From the NCBI RefSeq assembly GCF_021560175.1, contig NZ_CP091110.1, forward strand, positions 4,776,501 through 4,840,500: a DNA stretch of 64,000 nt, written 5' to 3'. The notes beneath the pieces were generated by a model. That model had not been told where the DNA came from, did no database searches, and saw nothing but the letters and a program-made list of their open reading frames with translations. The stretch is from Neobacillus drentensis. GTDB lineage: Bacteria; Bacillota; Bacilli; Bacillales; Cytobacillaceae. This document shows, piece by piece, positions 43,644 to 55,338 of this stretch. A program made the translations under genes and the position numbers. The first letter of the stretch is position 1. Each line of letters starts with the position of its first letter.

Positions 43644-44582
43644 TTAGATTAATACTTTCATTACATTGCGAACTGATTCTACTGATTTATCTAATGCAGC
43701 CTTTTCTTCAGCAGTTAAATCTAATTCAATGACCTTTTCAATCCCATTCGCTCCAAGGATCGTTGGTACGCCCAGATAAATACCTTCATAGCCAAACTCG
43801 CCTTCTAGATAGGCAATAGATGGTAATACACGACGTTGATCTTTAAGAATAGCTTCACACATTTCAACTAAAGATGCAGCCGGCGCGTAGTAAGCACTTC
43901 CATTTCCAAGAAGGTTAACGATTTCGCCCCCGCCCTTTCTCGTACGCTCAACAATCGCCTCTAAACGATCTTTAGGAATTAACGTTTCTAATGGAATCCC
44001 GCCGGCATAAGAGTAACGTACAAGTGGAACCATATCGTCACCATGACCGCCGAGAACGAAGCCTGTAACATCTTTTACAGAAACGTTTAATTCTTGAGCA
44101 ACAAATGTACGGAAACGAGCCGTATCAAGAACACCAGATTGACCAATTACACGATTTTTAGGGAAACCAGATTCCTTGAATACCGTGTAGGTCATGGCAT
44201 CAACTGGGTTCGTTAAGACTATAATGGTACAGTTTGGAGAAAATTTAACGATCTCTTGTGTAACACTTTTCATAACTTTTTGGTTTGTTTGCACTAAATC
44301 GTCACGGCTCATGCCTGGCTTACGTGCAATACCAGCTGTAATGACAACAATATCAGAATCACGTGTATCCTCATAGTTAGATGTACCAGTAATATTGGCA
44401 TCAAAACCTTGAACCGGACTCGCTTCAAGCATATCTAACGCTTTACCTTTTGTAGGGTTTTCCATTGGAGCAATATCCACTAAAACGACATCACCAAGTT
44501 CTTTTTGAGCTAGTAAAAATGCTGTTGTTGCACCAGTAAAACCGCCGCCGATTACAGAAATCTTTTTACGTTTTAATGACAT
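43644..44582 (-). CDS. mdh: Malate dehydrogenase
   Basis: NAD-dependent malate/oxaloacetate interconversion in the TCA cycle. The 312-residue LDH-like enzyme shows the Rossmann loop [16 protein letters not shown], substrate arginines in [11 protein letters not shown] and the [10 protein letters not shown] segment, [10 protein letters not shown], and the catalytic [10 protein letters not shown]. Length equals B. subtilis Mdh. A perfect hairpin separates it from icd upstream. Confidence 0.97.
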   Translation of the reverse strand: MSLKRKKISVIGGGFTGATTAFLLAQKELGDVVLVDIAPMENPTKGKALDMLEASPVQGFDANITGTSNYEDTRDSDIVVITAGIARKPGMSRDDLVQTNQKVMKSVTQEIVKFSPNCTIIVLTNPVDAMTYTVFKESGFPKNRVIGQSGVLDTARFRTFVAQELNVSVKDVTGFVLGGHGDDMVPLVRYSYAGGIPLETLIPKDRLEAIVERTRKGGGEIVNLLGNGSAYYAPAASLVEMCEAILKDQRRVLPSIAYLEGEFGYEGIYLGVPTILGANGIEKVIELDLTAEEKAALDKSVESVRNVMKVLI

Positions 44583-44633
44583 TTTAAGCTCTCCCTTTGA
44601 ACGTATTAGTTTTTAAAGGCCTACATATAGGAA

Positions 44634-44654
44634 GGGGCTGTTAATAACAGCCCC
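44634..44654 (-). other. Intercistronic hairpin between icd and mdh
   Basis: Perfect 9-bp stem GGGGCTGTT / AACAGCCCC with a 3-base loop and no U run on either strand, 52 bases before the mdh start. It looks like an mRNA-stability or attenuation hairpin, not a standard terminator. Confidence 0.6.
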
Positions 44655-44723
44655 TGTTCCTGATAAAAGCATTTAGAGAACAAGGTCCCTTAATAGTTCA
44701 TGCCGCCTTTTACCAGCGTATGA

Positions 44724-45992
44724 TTATTCCATGTTCTTGATAAGCTCGTCACCAAACTCTGATGTTTTTACTTCAGTTGCCCCATCCATTAAACGAGCAA
44801 AGTCGTAAGTTACAACTTTAGAAGCAATTGTTTTTTCAACTGATTTTATGACCATAGTTGCCGCTTCATTCCAGCCTAAGTGTTCAAGCAGTAACACACC
44901 GGATAAAATAACAGATGATGGATTTACTTTATCTAGACCTGCATATTTTGGTGCAGTACCGTGTGTTGCTTCAAAAATCGCATGACCAGTTTCATAGTTG
45001 ATGTTAGCTCCTGGTGCGATACCAATACCGCCAACTTGAGCTGCAAGCGCATCAGAGATGTAGTCACCGTTTAAGTTTAATGTTGCAACGACATCAAACT
45101 CACGTGGACGAGTAAGGATTTGTTGTAAGAAAATATCAGCAATCGCATCTTTTACGATGATCTTGCCAGCAGCTTCAGCATCTGCTTGTGCTTTGTTCGC
45201 AGCATCTGAGCCTTGTTCTGCTTTAATGCGGTCATATTGTGCCCAAGTGAACACTTTATCTCCAAATTCTTTTTCTGCAAGAGCATAGCCCCAGTTTTTA
45301 AATGCACCTTCAGTGAACTTCATGATATTCCCTTTGTGTACAAGTGTAACTGACTTACGGCCTTCTTTAATGGCATAATTGATTGCTGCACGAACTAGAC
45401 GATTTGTTCCCTCTTCAGAAACTGGCTTAATACCAATACCCGATGTTTCAGGGAATCTAATTTTGTTAACACCCATTTCATTTTGCAAGAAGTCGATAAC
45501 CTTCTTTGCCGCATCAGTTCCTTTTTCATATTCAATACCGGCATAGATATCTTCAGTATTTTCACGGAAGATTACCATATCAGTATCTTCCGGACGCTTA
45601 ACTGGTGAAGGAACACCTTCAAACCATCTTACTGGACGCAAGCATACAAACAAATCTAACTCTTGACGCAGCGCAACGTTTAATGAACGAATTCCACCGC
45701 CAACAGGAGTCGTTAATGGACCTTTGATTGCAATCAGATATTCATTGATTACATCAAGTGTTTCTTTAGGAAGCCACTCACCAGTTTGGTTAAATGCCTT
45801 TTCACCAGCTAGTACTTCCTTCCATACAATTTTACGCTCGCCTTTATAGGCCTTTTCTACAGCTGCATTTAAAACTCTCTCAGAAGCAGCCCAGATATCT
45901 GGTCCAATTCCGTCCCCTTCAATAAATGGAATAATAGGGTTGTTTGGTACGTTTAGAACTCCGTTGTTTACTGTGATTTTTTCACCTTGCAT
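44724..45992 (-). CDS. icd: Isocitrate dehydrogenase (NADP)
   Basis: Decarboxylates isocitrate to 2-oxoglutarate. I start at [19 protein letters not shown] (422 residues), preceded by AGGAGGG and aligned with B. subtilis CitC; the longer open frame is not supported. Visible are [12 protein letters not shown], the phosphate/substrate loop [49 protein letters not shown], and the nucleotide loop [18 protein letters not shown]. Second gene of citZ-icd-mdh. Confidence 0.97.
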   Translation of the reverse strand: MQGEKITVNNGVLNVPNNPIIPFIEGDGIGPDIWAASERVLNAAVEKAYKGERKIVWKEVLAGEKAFNQTGEWLPKETLDVINEYLIAIKGPLTTPVGGGIRSLNVALRQELDLFVCLRPVRWFEGVPSPVKRPEDTDMVIFRENTEDIYAGIEYEKGTDAAKKVIDFLQNEMGVNKIRFPETSGIGIKPVSEEGTNRLVRAAINYAIKEGRKSVTLVHKGNIMKFTEGAFKNWGYALAEKEFGDKVFTWAQYDRIKAEQGSDAANKAQADAEAAGKIIVKDAIADIFLQQILTRPREFDVVATLNLNGDYISDALAAQVGGIGIAPGANINYETGHAIFEATHGTAPKYAGLDKVNPSSVILSGVLLLEHLGWNEAATMVIKSVEKTIASKVVTYDFARLMDGATEVKTSEFGDELIKNME

Positions 45993-46062
45993 TGTGTTAT
46001 TCTCCCTCCTGGTATGTATAAAGACTTTGAAGTTTGTTCGTGATCTATCAAAAGACTGAATC

Positions 46063-46092
46063 AAAGGTTAGAGTGGTAATCCTCTAACCTTT
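46063..46092 (-). other. Intercistronic hairpin between citZ and icd
   Basis: AAAGGTTAGAG and CTCTAACCTTT form a perfect 11-bp stem with an 8-base loop and no clear U run, 47 bases after the citZ stop. It may stabilise or separate transcripts within the operon. Confidence 0.6.
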
Positions 46093-46138
46093 ATTAATCC
46101 AATTCTATTGAATCAATTTTTTGAAAAAAAGTAAAATA

Positions 46139-47257
46139 TTAACCTCTTTGCTCCACTGGAACATATTTTTGCATGCCAGGACCTGTATAATCGGCACGAG
46201 GACGGATCAAACGATTATTTTCATATTGTTCTAAAATATGAGCTAACCAGCCGGATACACGGCTTACCGCAAAGATTGGTGTCATTAAATCATGGTCAAT
46301 TCCTAAACTATGGTACACAGAAGCTGAGTAAAAATCTACGTTTGGCGGTAATTTCTTTTCGCCTGTCACAATGGCTTCAATCTGAACAGACATATCAAAC
46401 CAGTGTGGTTCCCCAGTCAACTCGGTCAATTTCTTAGACATTTCTTTTAAATGCTTTGCTCGAGGGTCGCCTTTTCGGTATACCCTGTGACCAAATCCCA
46501 TGATTTTTTCTTTGTTTGCAAGTTTACCGCGAACATATGGGTCAACATTTTCGAGAGTGCCAATTTCAGTTAACATCTTCATTACCGCTTCGTTTGCACC
46601 ACCATGAAGTGGTCCTTTTAAGGCACCAATGGCTGATGTAACACCTGAATAAACATCAGATAATGTTGCGACACACACACGGGCAGTAAAAGTAGATGCA
46701 TTCAACTCATGATCTGCATGTAATACCAATGCCTTATTCATTGCTTCTACCGCAATTGGTTCCGGTTCTTTCCCAGTTAACATATATAAGAAATTAGCTG
46801 CAAAGCTTAAATCTTTTCGTGGTGCCACTGGTTCAAGCCCTTTTCTAATCCGGGCGAACGTTGTTACAATGGCAGGCATTTTCGCTTGCAGACGAACTGC
46901 TTTTCGATAGTTGGCATCTTCGTCCATAATGTCTGCTTCATCATCATATAACCCTAACAAGGAAACTGCTGAACGAAGGGCTGCCATTGGATGCACTTTC
47001 TTAATTGGATACATTTTAAAGTGCTCGATGACTTCCGGAGGCAGGGCTGAGTTTTCAGCTAACTGTACTTTTAGCTCTGCTAACTCCTCTGCATTCGGTA
47101 ATCTTCGATGCCATAATAAATAAATAACCTCTTCAAAACTAGCATTTACTGCTAAGTCATCAATGTCATAGCCAACATATGTCAGTGTGTCATCAATAAT
47201 AGAGCTTATGGAAGATGTTGTTGCCACTACCCCTTCAAGACCGCGTGTTACTGTCAT
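46139..47257 (-). CDS. citZ: Citrate synthase
   Basis: Condenses acetyl-CoA and oxaloacetate, entry of the TCA cycle. I start at MTVTRGLEGVVATTSS (372 residues, equal to B. subtilis CitZ), 10 bases after GGAG. Catalytic residues appear in LHADHELNASTF, GPLHGGANEAVMKML, MGFGHRVYRKGDPRA and NVDFYSASVYHSLGI. It leads citZ-icd-mdh and has a 445-base upstream region with regulatory features. Confidence 0.97.
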   Translation of the reverse strand: MTVTRGLEGVVATTSSISSIIDDTLTYVGYDIDDLAVNASFEEVIYLLWHRRLPNAEELAELKVQLAENSALPPEVIEHFKMYPIKKVHPMAALRSAVSLLGLYDDEADIMDEDANYRKAVRLQAKMPAIVTTFARIRKGLEPVAPRKDLSFAANFLYMLTGKEPEPIAVEAMNKALVLHADHELNASTFTARVCVATLSDVYSGVTSAIGALKGPLHGGANEAVMKMLTEIGTLENVDPYVRGKLANKEKIMGFGHRVYRKGDPRAKHLKEMSKKLTELTGEPHWFDMSVQIEAIVTGEKKLPPNVDFYSASVYHSLGIDHDLMTPIFAVSRVSGWLAHILEQYENNRLIRPRADYTGPGMQKYVPVEQRG

Positions 47258-47702
47258 AGAAAAATCTCTCCTCACATTCTGAATTTCCCCATCTTTCTTT
47301 AAAAAACTGTCTGCTGACATTTACTCTTTCAAATGATTTAGTCAGCTCATCATTACTCTTATGCCGGATAAGACCGTTATATCTTTGATCTGGCAAAAAT
47401 CTTATAACAACTGAAAGCCATTAATAGGTTACAGTTGAGTTAAAAGCTTATTTATGGCGGTTGCCTACGTCAAATGACGCCTTGCTTTTTCTTTTATTCT
47501 TTTGACTGAGCGATTGCTCGGAATCAAGCCAAGAAAAGTGTATTCTTATCAATCATTAAAAAATAATTTACAAGTAATTCAATATTTATATATAGATTAT
47601 GTAAATAAGGATACGCTTACAAGCTTATTATAAACAATTATCAGATTTTTGTGAATGAAAAGACACCGAAAAAAGCAAAAAAATTATTATTCCACAAAAA
47701 AT
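47258..47702 (-). promoter_or_regulatory. citZ upstream region: possible promoter, cre-like site, hairpins
   Basis: No gene is seen. On the minus strand TTGAAT (47577-47582) and TAATGA (47553-47558) with an 18-base spacer could be the promoter. Upstream, TGTAAGCGTATCCT (47608-47621) matches one half of the CcpA cre consensus well and the other half poorly. GAGCAATCGCTC (47508-47519) is a small hairpin that would lie in a 5' leader of about 290 bases. B. subtilis citZ is controlled by CcpA and CcpC, so carbon control is expected; the sites are tentative. Confidence 0.4.
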
Positions 47703-48164
47703 CTAGCTAAAAAATCCGAATACCTTCATAGCAGTATACGCAATTCCAGCACCAATCAGAGGTCCTACTGCTACACCTTTAAAAATTGAAACAGACAGAA
47801 TCGTACCAAGTACTAAAGCAGTTGTGATCTGTGGATCATCTGCCAGCAGTTTAACTCCGCCCTTTGCAAGTAAGGCCACCAGCACCCCCGATATTAGAGC
47901 AACCCAAGCATATGGTGACTTAAAAGACGCTGTTAAATCTTTAAAGCCGATATCGCCGCTGGCAATTGGGGCGAGCACTGCAATGGTAATTAGCGTTACA
48001 CCCCAGTTAATCCCCTTTGACTGTATAAAAGAAAAAGATTTTGCCTCTAAACCTCCGGCCTTTAATAAAAGCAGGACAGCAATCGCGATCATTAAAGAAC
48101 TATTTTTTGCAATTAACCCGATTACGAGTAAAAGCAGGAGGAATAATAATGATTCGCTGAACAT
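47703..48164 (-). CDS. ytwI: DUF441 membrane protein YtwI
   Basis: A 153-residue hydrophobic protein with four to five spans (about 4-20, 24-40, 53-70, 85-104, 113-150), from the ATG of MFSESLLFLL. DUF441 landmarks are GLIAKNSSLMIAIAVLL, SKGINWGVTLITIAVLAPIASG and GVAVGPLIGAGIAY. Function is unknown. It lies upstream of citZ as in B. subtilis and diverges from ytvI. Confidence 0.9.
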   Translation of the reverse strand: MFSESLLFLLLLLVIGLIAKNSSLMIAIAVLLLLKAGGLEAKSFSFIQSKGINWGVTLITIAVLAPIASGDIGFKDLTASFKSPYAWVALISGVLVALLAKGGVKLLADDPQITTALVLGTILSVSIFKGVAVGPLIGAGIAYTAMKVFGFFS

Positions 48165-48377
48165 GGTATCACCAATCCTTTCCAAATTATTGTGCCATAC
48201 TATTTAGTTACAGCCCGATTTTGTTATTTTTAATTTTTCTTTTTTATTACCTGCATGAAACTTTTTTAGTGATAGATCGTACTATTTTTAGAGAATAAAT
48301 TTTTCTGGAAAATTATGCAGTTTCCAACATTAAATGTTAAACTGAAATTACTCATTTATTCTAAAGGAGGGCTGCTT

Positions 48378-49493
48378 TTGGAGCTTAAATATATATATCG
48401 GACCATACGATTTTTACTGGTCGCAGGTGGTGTGTTTTTGGCGTTGTATTTATTTTATTTCTTGTCAAAAGTCACCTATCCATTTTTAATTGGTCTAATC
48501 ATTGCCTTTCTGATCAATCCCTTTGTCGACTTCCTTCAGAAAAAGGCAAAAATGCCTCGCGTACTTGCTGTTCTCATTGCCTTAATCGTGATTTTTGCCT
48601 TATGTGCCGGTTTAATTACGCTGTTAGTCGCTGAGATTGTCTCTGGTGCAGCCTATTTGGCTACTGTAGTTCCGGAACATCTAGTTACACTGATAAATTA
48701 TCTAGAGGATTATTTTACAGCTCAAATTATTCCCTTATACAACCAATTAACAAGTGTGTTTAATAAGCTGGATGCGGGTCAACAGGATACGATTATTGGC
48801 AATATTCAAAATGTAGGAACAAAAGTCGGCTCAACAGTTGGGACGTTTATTAAGAATCTTTTTGGTAATATACCCAATATTATTTCATGGTTTCCCAATG
48901 CTGCAACTGTTCTCATTTTCTCTTTATTAGCCACCTTCTTTATCAGCAAGGATTGGTATCACTTGTCGGCAATGGGTGGTAAAATACTGCCGCAAAAAGC
49001 GAAAACAAGTGGAAAAACGGTTTTTGCAGACCTAAAGAAGGCTTTATTTGGTTTTATTAAAGCACAGCTGACCCTAATTTCGATTACCACGGTCATTATT
49101 CTGATTGGCTTGCTCATTCTTAGAGTAGATTATGCCATAACCATTGCATTAGCAACAGGAATTGTGGATATTATCCCTTACTTGGGTACAGGTGCTGTCT
49201 TTGTGCCATGGATTATTTATGCCTCTATCAGCGGTGATATGGGGCTGGCGATTGGTTTAGGAGTGCTCTATATCATTGTCCTTGTCCAGCGTCAAATTAT
49301 GGAGCCTAAGATTCTCTCATCTAGTATCGGTCTTGATCCGTTAGCTACCCTTATAGCCTTATTCGCAGGCTTTAAATTAATAGGATTTCTTGGCTTAATT
49401 GTTGGTCCAGTCACCCTTGTGATTATCACCACTCTAAAAAGAGCAAATGTCTTCCATGATGTCTGGGTGTTTATCAAAGGCCGAGAAGTATAA
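48378..49493 (+). CDS. ytvI: AI-2E family transporter-like protein YtvI
   Basis: A 371-residue PerM/AI-2E-type permease with about seven to eight spans: GGVFLALYLFYFLSKVTYPFLIGLIIAFLINPF at the start and IDIIPYLGTGAVFVPW plus EPKILSSSIGLDPLATLIALFAGFKL later are family hallmarks (PYLGTGAVFVPW is diagnostic). The start is a TTG at 48378 after AAAGGAGGG; the frame upstream lacks a site. The substrate is unknown. B. subtilis YtvI has the same length and position. fxsA, which follows it there, is absent. Confidence 0.9.
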   Translation: MELKYIYRTIRFLLVAGGVFLALYLFYFLSKVTYPFLIGLIIAFLINPFVDFLQKKAKMPRVLAVLIALIVIFALCAGLITLLVAEIVSGAAYLATVVPEHLVTLINYLEDYFTAQIIPLYNQLTSVFNKLDAGQQDTIIGNIQNVGTKVGSTVGTFIKNLFGNIPNIISWFPNAATVLIFSLLATFFISKDWYHLSAMGGKILPQKAKTSGKTVFADLKKALFGFIKAQLTLISITTVIILIGLLILRVDYAITIALATGIVDIIPYLGTGAVFVPWIIYASISGDMGLAIGLGVLYIIVLVQRQIMEPKILSSSIGLDPLATLIALFAGFKLIGFLGLIVGPVTLVIITTLKRANVFHDVWVFIKGREV

Positions 49494-49510
49494 GCAAATT
49501 AAAGGATACA

Positions 49511-49547
49511 AAAAACGTCAGCCCCAAATGGATGCTGACGTTTTTTT
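49511..49547 (+). terminator. Terminator between ytvI and pyk (possibly bidirectional)
   Basis: AAAAACGTCAGC and GCTGACGTTTTTTT form a 12-bp stem with T-rich tail on the + strand and A-rich flank that would serve pyk on the minus strand as well. Confidence 0.88.
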
Positions 49548-49590
49548 CTCGTCTTCTATTTCCATGCTATTCATTAAGAAAGCTTAATGA

Positions 49591-51354
49591 TTATAGGACG
49601 CTTGCATGTCCGTTATAGACAATTCCTCTTGTTGCATCAACAGTGATTTCTTGACCATCTTTAAATAGCTCAAGGGCACGGTCAACACCAACAATGACCG
49701 GAATGCTTAAGTTTAGACCAACTACCGCTGCATGGCTGGTTAAACCGCCTTCTTGTGTAATAATCGCCGCACACTTTTCAATCGCCGGCATCATATCACG
49801 GTCAGTTCCAAGTGTTACAAGTATGGAACCTTGCTTTACTTTTTCCAATGCTTCTTTTGCATCATGGGCAACAACCACTTTACCGAATGCAGAACGGCGT
49901 CCAATCCCCTGTGCCTTTGTAATAAAATCGCCCACCAAATGAATCTTCATGATGTTCGTTGTACCTGCTTCCCCAACTGGTACGCCGGCAGTGATTACCA
50001 CCAAATCGCCATGTTTAACAATGCCGCTGTTTAAGCTTTCTTCAACTGCTGTATCGAGCATTTCGTCAGTGGTTGTTGAAGTTCTGCCATGCTGTGGATA
50101 AACACCCCAAACTAGCTGTAAACGACGAACAATGTGTTCATTAGCTGTAATGGCTACAATGGCTGCTTTTGGACGATATTTAGAAATCATTCTAGCAGTG
50201 TGGCCGCTCTCTGTTGGTGTAATAATCGACTTAACCTCAAGATTTAAAGCGGTATGTGCTACAGATTGGCCGATTGCATCTGTAATATTGTGTTCTGTGT
50301 CCTTGCTGCGGCTTGATAAGATTTCTTTATGATCTAAAGCTTGTTCCGCTCTTGAAGCAATATTATGCATGGTTTGCACGGCTTCTACTGGGTATTGGCC
50401 TGCAGCTGTTTCACCAGAAAGCATAATGGCATCGGTACCATCAAAAATGGCATTGGCAACGTCACTAGCTTCCGCACGAGTTGGTCTAGGGTTACGCTGC
50501 ATTGAATCAAGCATTTGCGTAGCAGTAATAACTGGCTTTCCAAGAGCATTACATTTTTTAATAAGCATTTTTTGCACAAGTGGTACTTCTTCTGCAGGAA
50601 TTTCTACGCCTAGGTCTCCACGTGCAACCATTAATCCGTCGGAAATTTCAAGAATTTCATCGATGTTATCTACGCCTTCTTGATTTTCAATTTTAGGGAT
50701 GATTTGAATATGTGTTCCATTATTTTCTTCCAGCAGCTGGCGAATTTCCAGTACATCTTTCGCACGGCGGACAAACGAAGCTGCGATAAAGTCAACACCT
50801 TGCTCAATCCCAAATAGAATATCTTGGGTATCTTTTTCTGTAATCCCCGGTAAATTTACGGATACACCAGGAACGTTTACACCTTTTTTATTTTTCAATG
50901 TACCGCTGTTTAAAATTTTAGTATGAATTTCTTTTTCAGATTGATTAATGTCTGTAACCTCAAGACCGATTAATCCATCATCTAAAAGAATTCTAGAGCC
51001 TACATGAACATCTTCAATTAATCCTGGATATGTAACTGAGAATTTTTCAGTAGTTCCTTCTACTTCTGTCATGGAAACAATGATGTCTTTGCCCGCTTCA
51101 AGCTCAATTGCCCCATTTTGCATGTTATTCGTACGAATCTCTGGACCCTTCGTATCAAGCAGGATCGCTACAGTCTTACCAGTTTGCTCAGAAGCTACCC
51201 GGATATTTTTAATTCTAGCCCCATGTTCTTCAAAATCACCATGAGAAAAATTTAATCGGGCAACATTCATACCCGAATTAATTAATTGTGTTAATTTTTC
51301 AATGGACTCACTTGCAGGTCCAATCGTACAAACGATTTTTGTTTTTCGTAGCAT
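49591..51354 (-). CDS. pyk: Pyruvate kinase with C-terminal PEP-utilizer domain
   Basis: Final ATP-yielding step of glycolysis. The 587 residues comprise the barrel with [52 protein letters not shown] and [10 protein letters not shown], the regulatory domain, and the extra C-terminal domain of Bacillus/Geobacillus enzymes with [21 protein letters not shown] (Thr-Ser-His motif; the usual catalytic His sits in this loop). Length is typical for the extended form. It follows pfkA by 41 bases. Confidence 0.97.
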   Translation of the reverse strand: MLRKTKIVCTIGPASESIEKLTQLINSGMNVARLNFSHGDFEEHGARIKNIRVASEQTGKTVAILLDTKGPEIRTNNMQNGAIELEAGKDIIVSMTEVEGTTEKFSVTYPGLIEDVHVGSRILLDDGLIGLEVTDINQSEKEIHTKILNSGTLKNKKGVNVPGVSVNLPGITEKDTQDILFGIEQGVDFIAASFVRRAKDVLEIRQLLEENNGTHIQIIPKIENQEGVDNIDEILEISDGLMVARGDLGVEIPAEEVPLVQKMLIKKCNALGKPVITATQMLDSMQRNPRPTRAEASDVANAIFDGTDAIMLSGETAAGQYPVEAVQTMHNIASRAEQALDHKEILSSRSKDTEHNITDAIGQSVAHTALNLEVKSIITPTESGHTARMISKYRPKAAIVAITANEHIVRRLQLVWGVYPQHGRTSTTTDEMLDTAVEESLNSGIVKHGDLVVITAGVPVGEAGTTNIMKIHLVGDFITKAQGIGRRSAFGKVVVAHDAKEALEKVKQGSILVTLGTDRDMMPAIEKCAAIITQEGGLTSHAAVVGLNLSIPVIVGVDRALELFKDGQEITVDATRGIVYNGHASVL

Positions 51355-51395
51355 GCTTTTTTCCTCCTATTTTTAGAAAAGACAAACTCTAATTC

Positions 51396-52427
<1,032 letters not shown>

Positions 52428-52566
52428 TCACAGTACTTTATTATTATTAACATAAAATCCTCGAATATTTATAAAATAACATGAACAAAACGCGTTAACA
52501 ACCGATTCAGATTAGTAATTATAATAGACGAAATAATCAATTAATTGGTAGCGCTTCATATTGGGC

Positions 52567-52580
52567 TGCAATCGTTATCA
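52567..52580. promoter_or_regulatory. cre-like CcpA site upstream of pfkA
   Basis: TGCAATCGTTATCA matches TGWAANCGNTNWCA at every fixed position but the third. It lies in the 304-base gap between accA and pfkA, where only this site and the accA terminator were found. Confidence 0.5.
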
Positions 52581-52626
52581 TTAACAATTTAAGGTATTTT
52601 CAGTGAATAAAATGTGAACTCTTTTG

Positions 52627-52657
52627 AAAAAAAATCGTGCCCATTGAGAGCACGATT
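52627..52657 (-). terminator. Terminator after accA
   Basis: Stem AATCGTGC / GCACGATT with a 9-base loop and an eight-base U run on the minus strand, 3 bases after the accA stop. Confidence 0.88.
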
Positions 52658-52659
52658 CG

Positions 52660-53637
52660 TTAATTTACACTAATGTAATCTTCCGCAACTGTGTATTCGC
52701 CAATGGTTCTAAACCGGTTATAACGGTCTGCTATTAATTCTTCTTCAGACTGTTTTAATAAGTCTGTTAGTGAGGCTTTTAGCATCTTCTCAATTTCCTC
52801 TGCCTGCTTTTTAACATCCTTTTGAGCTCCACCCTTAATCTCTGGGATAATATCATCAATAATGCCCAGTTCTTTTAAGTCAGGTGCGGTAATTCTCATT
52901 GTTTCTGCTGCATTTTTCGCAAGAGACGCATCCTTCCACAGAATAGCGGCAGCTCCTTCAGGAGAAATAACAGAGTAAGTTGAATTTTCGAGCATATAAA
53001 TGCGGTTGCCAACACCTAGTGCCAGGGCACCGCCGCTTCCGCCCTCTCCAATTACAATGCAAATAACCGGGACCCGCAGCCCAGCCATTTCAAATAAATT
53101 TCGAGCAATGGCTTCGCTCTGACCTCGTTCTTCAGCAGCTTTCCCTGGATAGGCTCCCTTCGTATCAATAAAGCAAATAATAGGACGATTAAATTTGTCA
53201 GCCTGCTTCATTAATCGCAATGCTTTTCGATAGCCTTCAGGATGCGGCATTCCAAAATTCCTGCGGATATTCTCTTTCGTATCTTTCCCTCGTTGATGGC
53301 CAATCACTGTGACAGGTAAGCCTTTAAACTTGGCTACACCACCAACAATGGCTTCATCATCAGCAAAGGTACGATCACCATGGCACTCAAAAAAACCATC
53401 AAAAAGATAAGAAATATAATCAAGCGTGGTCGGGCGGCTGGCAAGTCGTGCTATTTGAACCCTGTCCCATGGCTTAATATTTTCATATATGTCTTGCTCC
53501 AGCTTCACCAGACGAGCCTCTAACTTTTTAATTTCGGAGCTTAAATCAACATCTGTTGTTTTAGTGAACTCTTTTAGTTCCGTAATTTTCTTTCTTAACT
53601 CCACAATTGGGCGTTCGAATTCTAATTCTCCTACCAT
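52660..53637 (-). CDS. accA: Acetyl-CoA carboxylase carboxyltransferase alpha
   Basis: With AccD transfers CO2 from carboxybiotin to acetyl-CoA, giving malonyl-CoA. The 325 residues have the N-terminal helix region, [57 protein letters not shown] and the oxyanion loop [16 protein letters not shown], then [15 protein letters not shown]. The ATG overlaps the accD stop by 7 bases, a translational coupling. Confidence 0.97.
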   Translation of the reverse strand: MVGELEFERPIVELRKKITELKEFTKTTDVDLSSEIKKLEARLVKLEQDIYENIKPWDRVQIARLASRPTTLDYISYLFDGFFECHGDRTFADDEAIVGGVAKFKGLPVTVIGHQRGKDTKENIRRNFGMPHPEGYRKALRLMKQADKFNRPIICFIDTKGAYPGKAAEERGQSEAIARNLFEMAGLRVPVICIVIGEGGSGGALALGVGNRIYMLENSTYSVISPEGAAAILWKDASLAKNAAETMRITAPDLKELGIIDDIIPEIKGGAQKDVKKQAEEIEKMLKASLTDLLKQSEEELIADRYNRFRTIGEYTVAEDYISVN

Positions 53638-54509
53638 TCGAGTTCACCTCCAGGTTGATGTATTTCTAATATATTAGTAATTTTTTCCACTAAGTCTTCG
53701 CGGGATATAATGGCATCAAGCTGGCCATGTTTTAAAAGGAACTCTGCCGTTTGAAAATCCTCCGGCAATTCCTCACGTATCGATTGTTCAATAACTCTCC
53801 GACCAGCAAAGGCAATTAATGCACCCGGTTCAGCAAAGTTATAATCCCCCAAGGAGGCAAAGCTAGCAGAGACGCCGCCTGTTGTCGGGTGAGTCATCAT
53901 CGAGATAATTAGGCCGCCATTATTACTAAATCTCTTTAAAGCAACACTAGTCTTTGCCATTTGCATCAAACTTAAGGCGCCCTCTTGCATTCTTGCCCCG
54001 CCTGATGCCGTAAAAATAATAAATGGAAGCGACAATTCATCTGCTTTTTCAATGGCTCTGGTTATCTTTTCACCAACAACTGAACCCATACTCCCCATCC
54101 GGAACGAAGCATCCATAATGGCCAAGACAATCTTGTGGCCGTTAACCGTCCCTATGCCAGTTACAACGGCTTCATTTAGATTGCTTTTTTGTCGATCTTT
54201 TTCCAGCTTTTCCAGATAATCCGGAAAATTAAGTGGATTCATTGAAACCATTTCCTCGTTCAATTCCACAAAACTTCCTTCATCAATAAAACTATCGATC
54301 CGTTCCTTTGCCGTCATTTGGAAATGAAAACCGCAATGCAGACATACCTTTGCGTTTTTCACTAACTCTTTTGTATACATAATTTTTTTACATGAAGGAC
54401 ACTTAGACATAATTCCTTCTGGCACGTCATTCTTTGTAGTATCTTTTGTTATGGTTGCATATTTTTTCTTTTTTGGTTGATTTTTTGTAAAAAGATCCTT
54501 AAGCGCCAA
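53631..54509 (-). CDS. accD: Acetyl-CoA carboxylase carboxyltransferase beta
   Basis: Beta chain with an N-terminal zinc ribbon: [13 protein letters not shown] and CLHCGFHF (about 35-57). The crotonase-like core has [38 protein letters not shown] and [17 protein letters not shown] start at a TTG (54507-54509; MALKDLFTK) after GGGAGG, giving 292 residues; the longer open frame has no support. First gene of accDA; a half-conserved copy of the GntR-type operator is 111 bases upstream. Confidence 0.96.
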   Translation of the reverse strand: MALKDLFTKNQPKKKKYATITKDTTKNDVPEGIMSKCPSCKKIMYTKELVKNAKVCLHCGFHFQMTAKERIDSFIDEGSFVELNEEMVSMNPLNFPDYLEKLEKDRQKSNLNEAVVTGIGTVNGHKIVLAIMDASFRMGSMGSVVGEKITRAIEKADELSLPFIIFTASGGARMQEGALSLMQMAKTSVALKRFSNNGGLIISMMTHPTTGGVSASFASLGDYNFAEPGALIAFAGRRVIEQSIREELPEDFQTAEFLLKHGQLDAIISREDLVEKITNILEIHQPGGELEW

Positions 54510-54704
54510 ATTAAAACCTCCCTTGTGTAACGCGACCTGCCTATGGCAAGATTCTCCAATTATTGCTATTATAAAAGTCTTTCTATCCAGCTTCCACTTC
54601 ATACCTAATCCATTTTAAGTGGTCTAACTGGATTAAACTAAAAAATAGCCCTCCTAACAGGCTTGTATAACTTTCACTATAAAATAAACATAGTTCAAAA
54701 TCTG

Positions 54705-55331
54705 TTAGTATTTGTCGGTAAAGTTTGACAAATTTCGAAGTTTTTTATACGCAGATAGTGTTTTTTCAAGATCCTTTTCAGCTATAGCGTTTAATAAATT
54801 AAGATAATTTTCCCGTTTATAGATTAGACCATTATCCTCTAGTGAGTGATAATACTCTTTTAAAATAGACCATAAACGCAAGAATAAGTGGTTATCAGAC
54901 AGCTCCATAAATCTCTGGAAAAATTCATCATCAGAAAAATGATCGGTTATTTCAAACCAATCCTTAATCTTATTGATTTCCTGATTATCTGCCTTTTGGA
55001 GTACTATATGCAAGCAATCCATTTCAATATAGTTTTTAGTTTCAAACACATCATGCTTAGCTTTTTGATCCTGCAAAATAAAAGTACTAAGAAGTTGGAC
55101 AAGCTGATGACCGCGAAAATCTCTAATATAGGTTCCCTCGCCTCTTCTTGTCTCAATTAAACCTAGTAATTCTAACGCTCTAAGTGCTTCGCGAACGGAA
55201 GAGCGCCCGAAATTCAGGCGCTCCGACAATTCACGTTCAGATGGGATTTTATCGCCGGTCTTGAGACCGTCAATCGTAATCATTTCTCTTAATTGCTTCA
55301 CAATCTCTAAATAAACTTTGGTATTCGTCAC
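54705..55331 (-). CDS. FadR-subfamily GntR transcriptional regulator
   Basis: A 208-residue regulator. The GntR winged helix (about 5-75) shows GLKTGDKIPSERELSERL, NFGRSSVREALRALELLGLIETRRGEGTYI in landmarks (GRSSVREALRALE is diagnostic). The C-terminal FCD-like helical domain (about 85-205) has DNHLFLRLW with a metal/ligand His. The inducer is unknown. It lies 7 bases after the malic enzyme gene and upstream of accDA. A TGGTCTGACCA palindrome on the malic enzyme promoter is its likely operator. Confidence 0.88.
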   Translation of the reverse strand: MTNTKVYLEIVKQLREMITIDGLKTGDKIPSERELSERLNFGRSSVREALRALELLGLIETRRGEGTYIRDFRGHQLVQLLSTFILQDQKAKHDVFETKNYIEMDCLHIVLQKADNQEINKIKDWFEITDHFSDDEFFQRFMELSDNHLFLRLWSILKEYYHSLEDNGLIYKRENYLNLLNAIAEKDLEKTLSAYKKLRNLSNFTDKY

Positions 55332-55338
55332 TTACGAA

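Noticed and set aside
49594..50683. Many open frames antisense to pyk, dnaE, mutS2 and other long genes
   Set aside because: They are mirror frames of well-supported genes with no ribosome-binding sites or recognisable domains.
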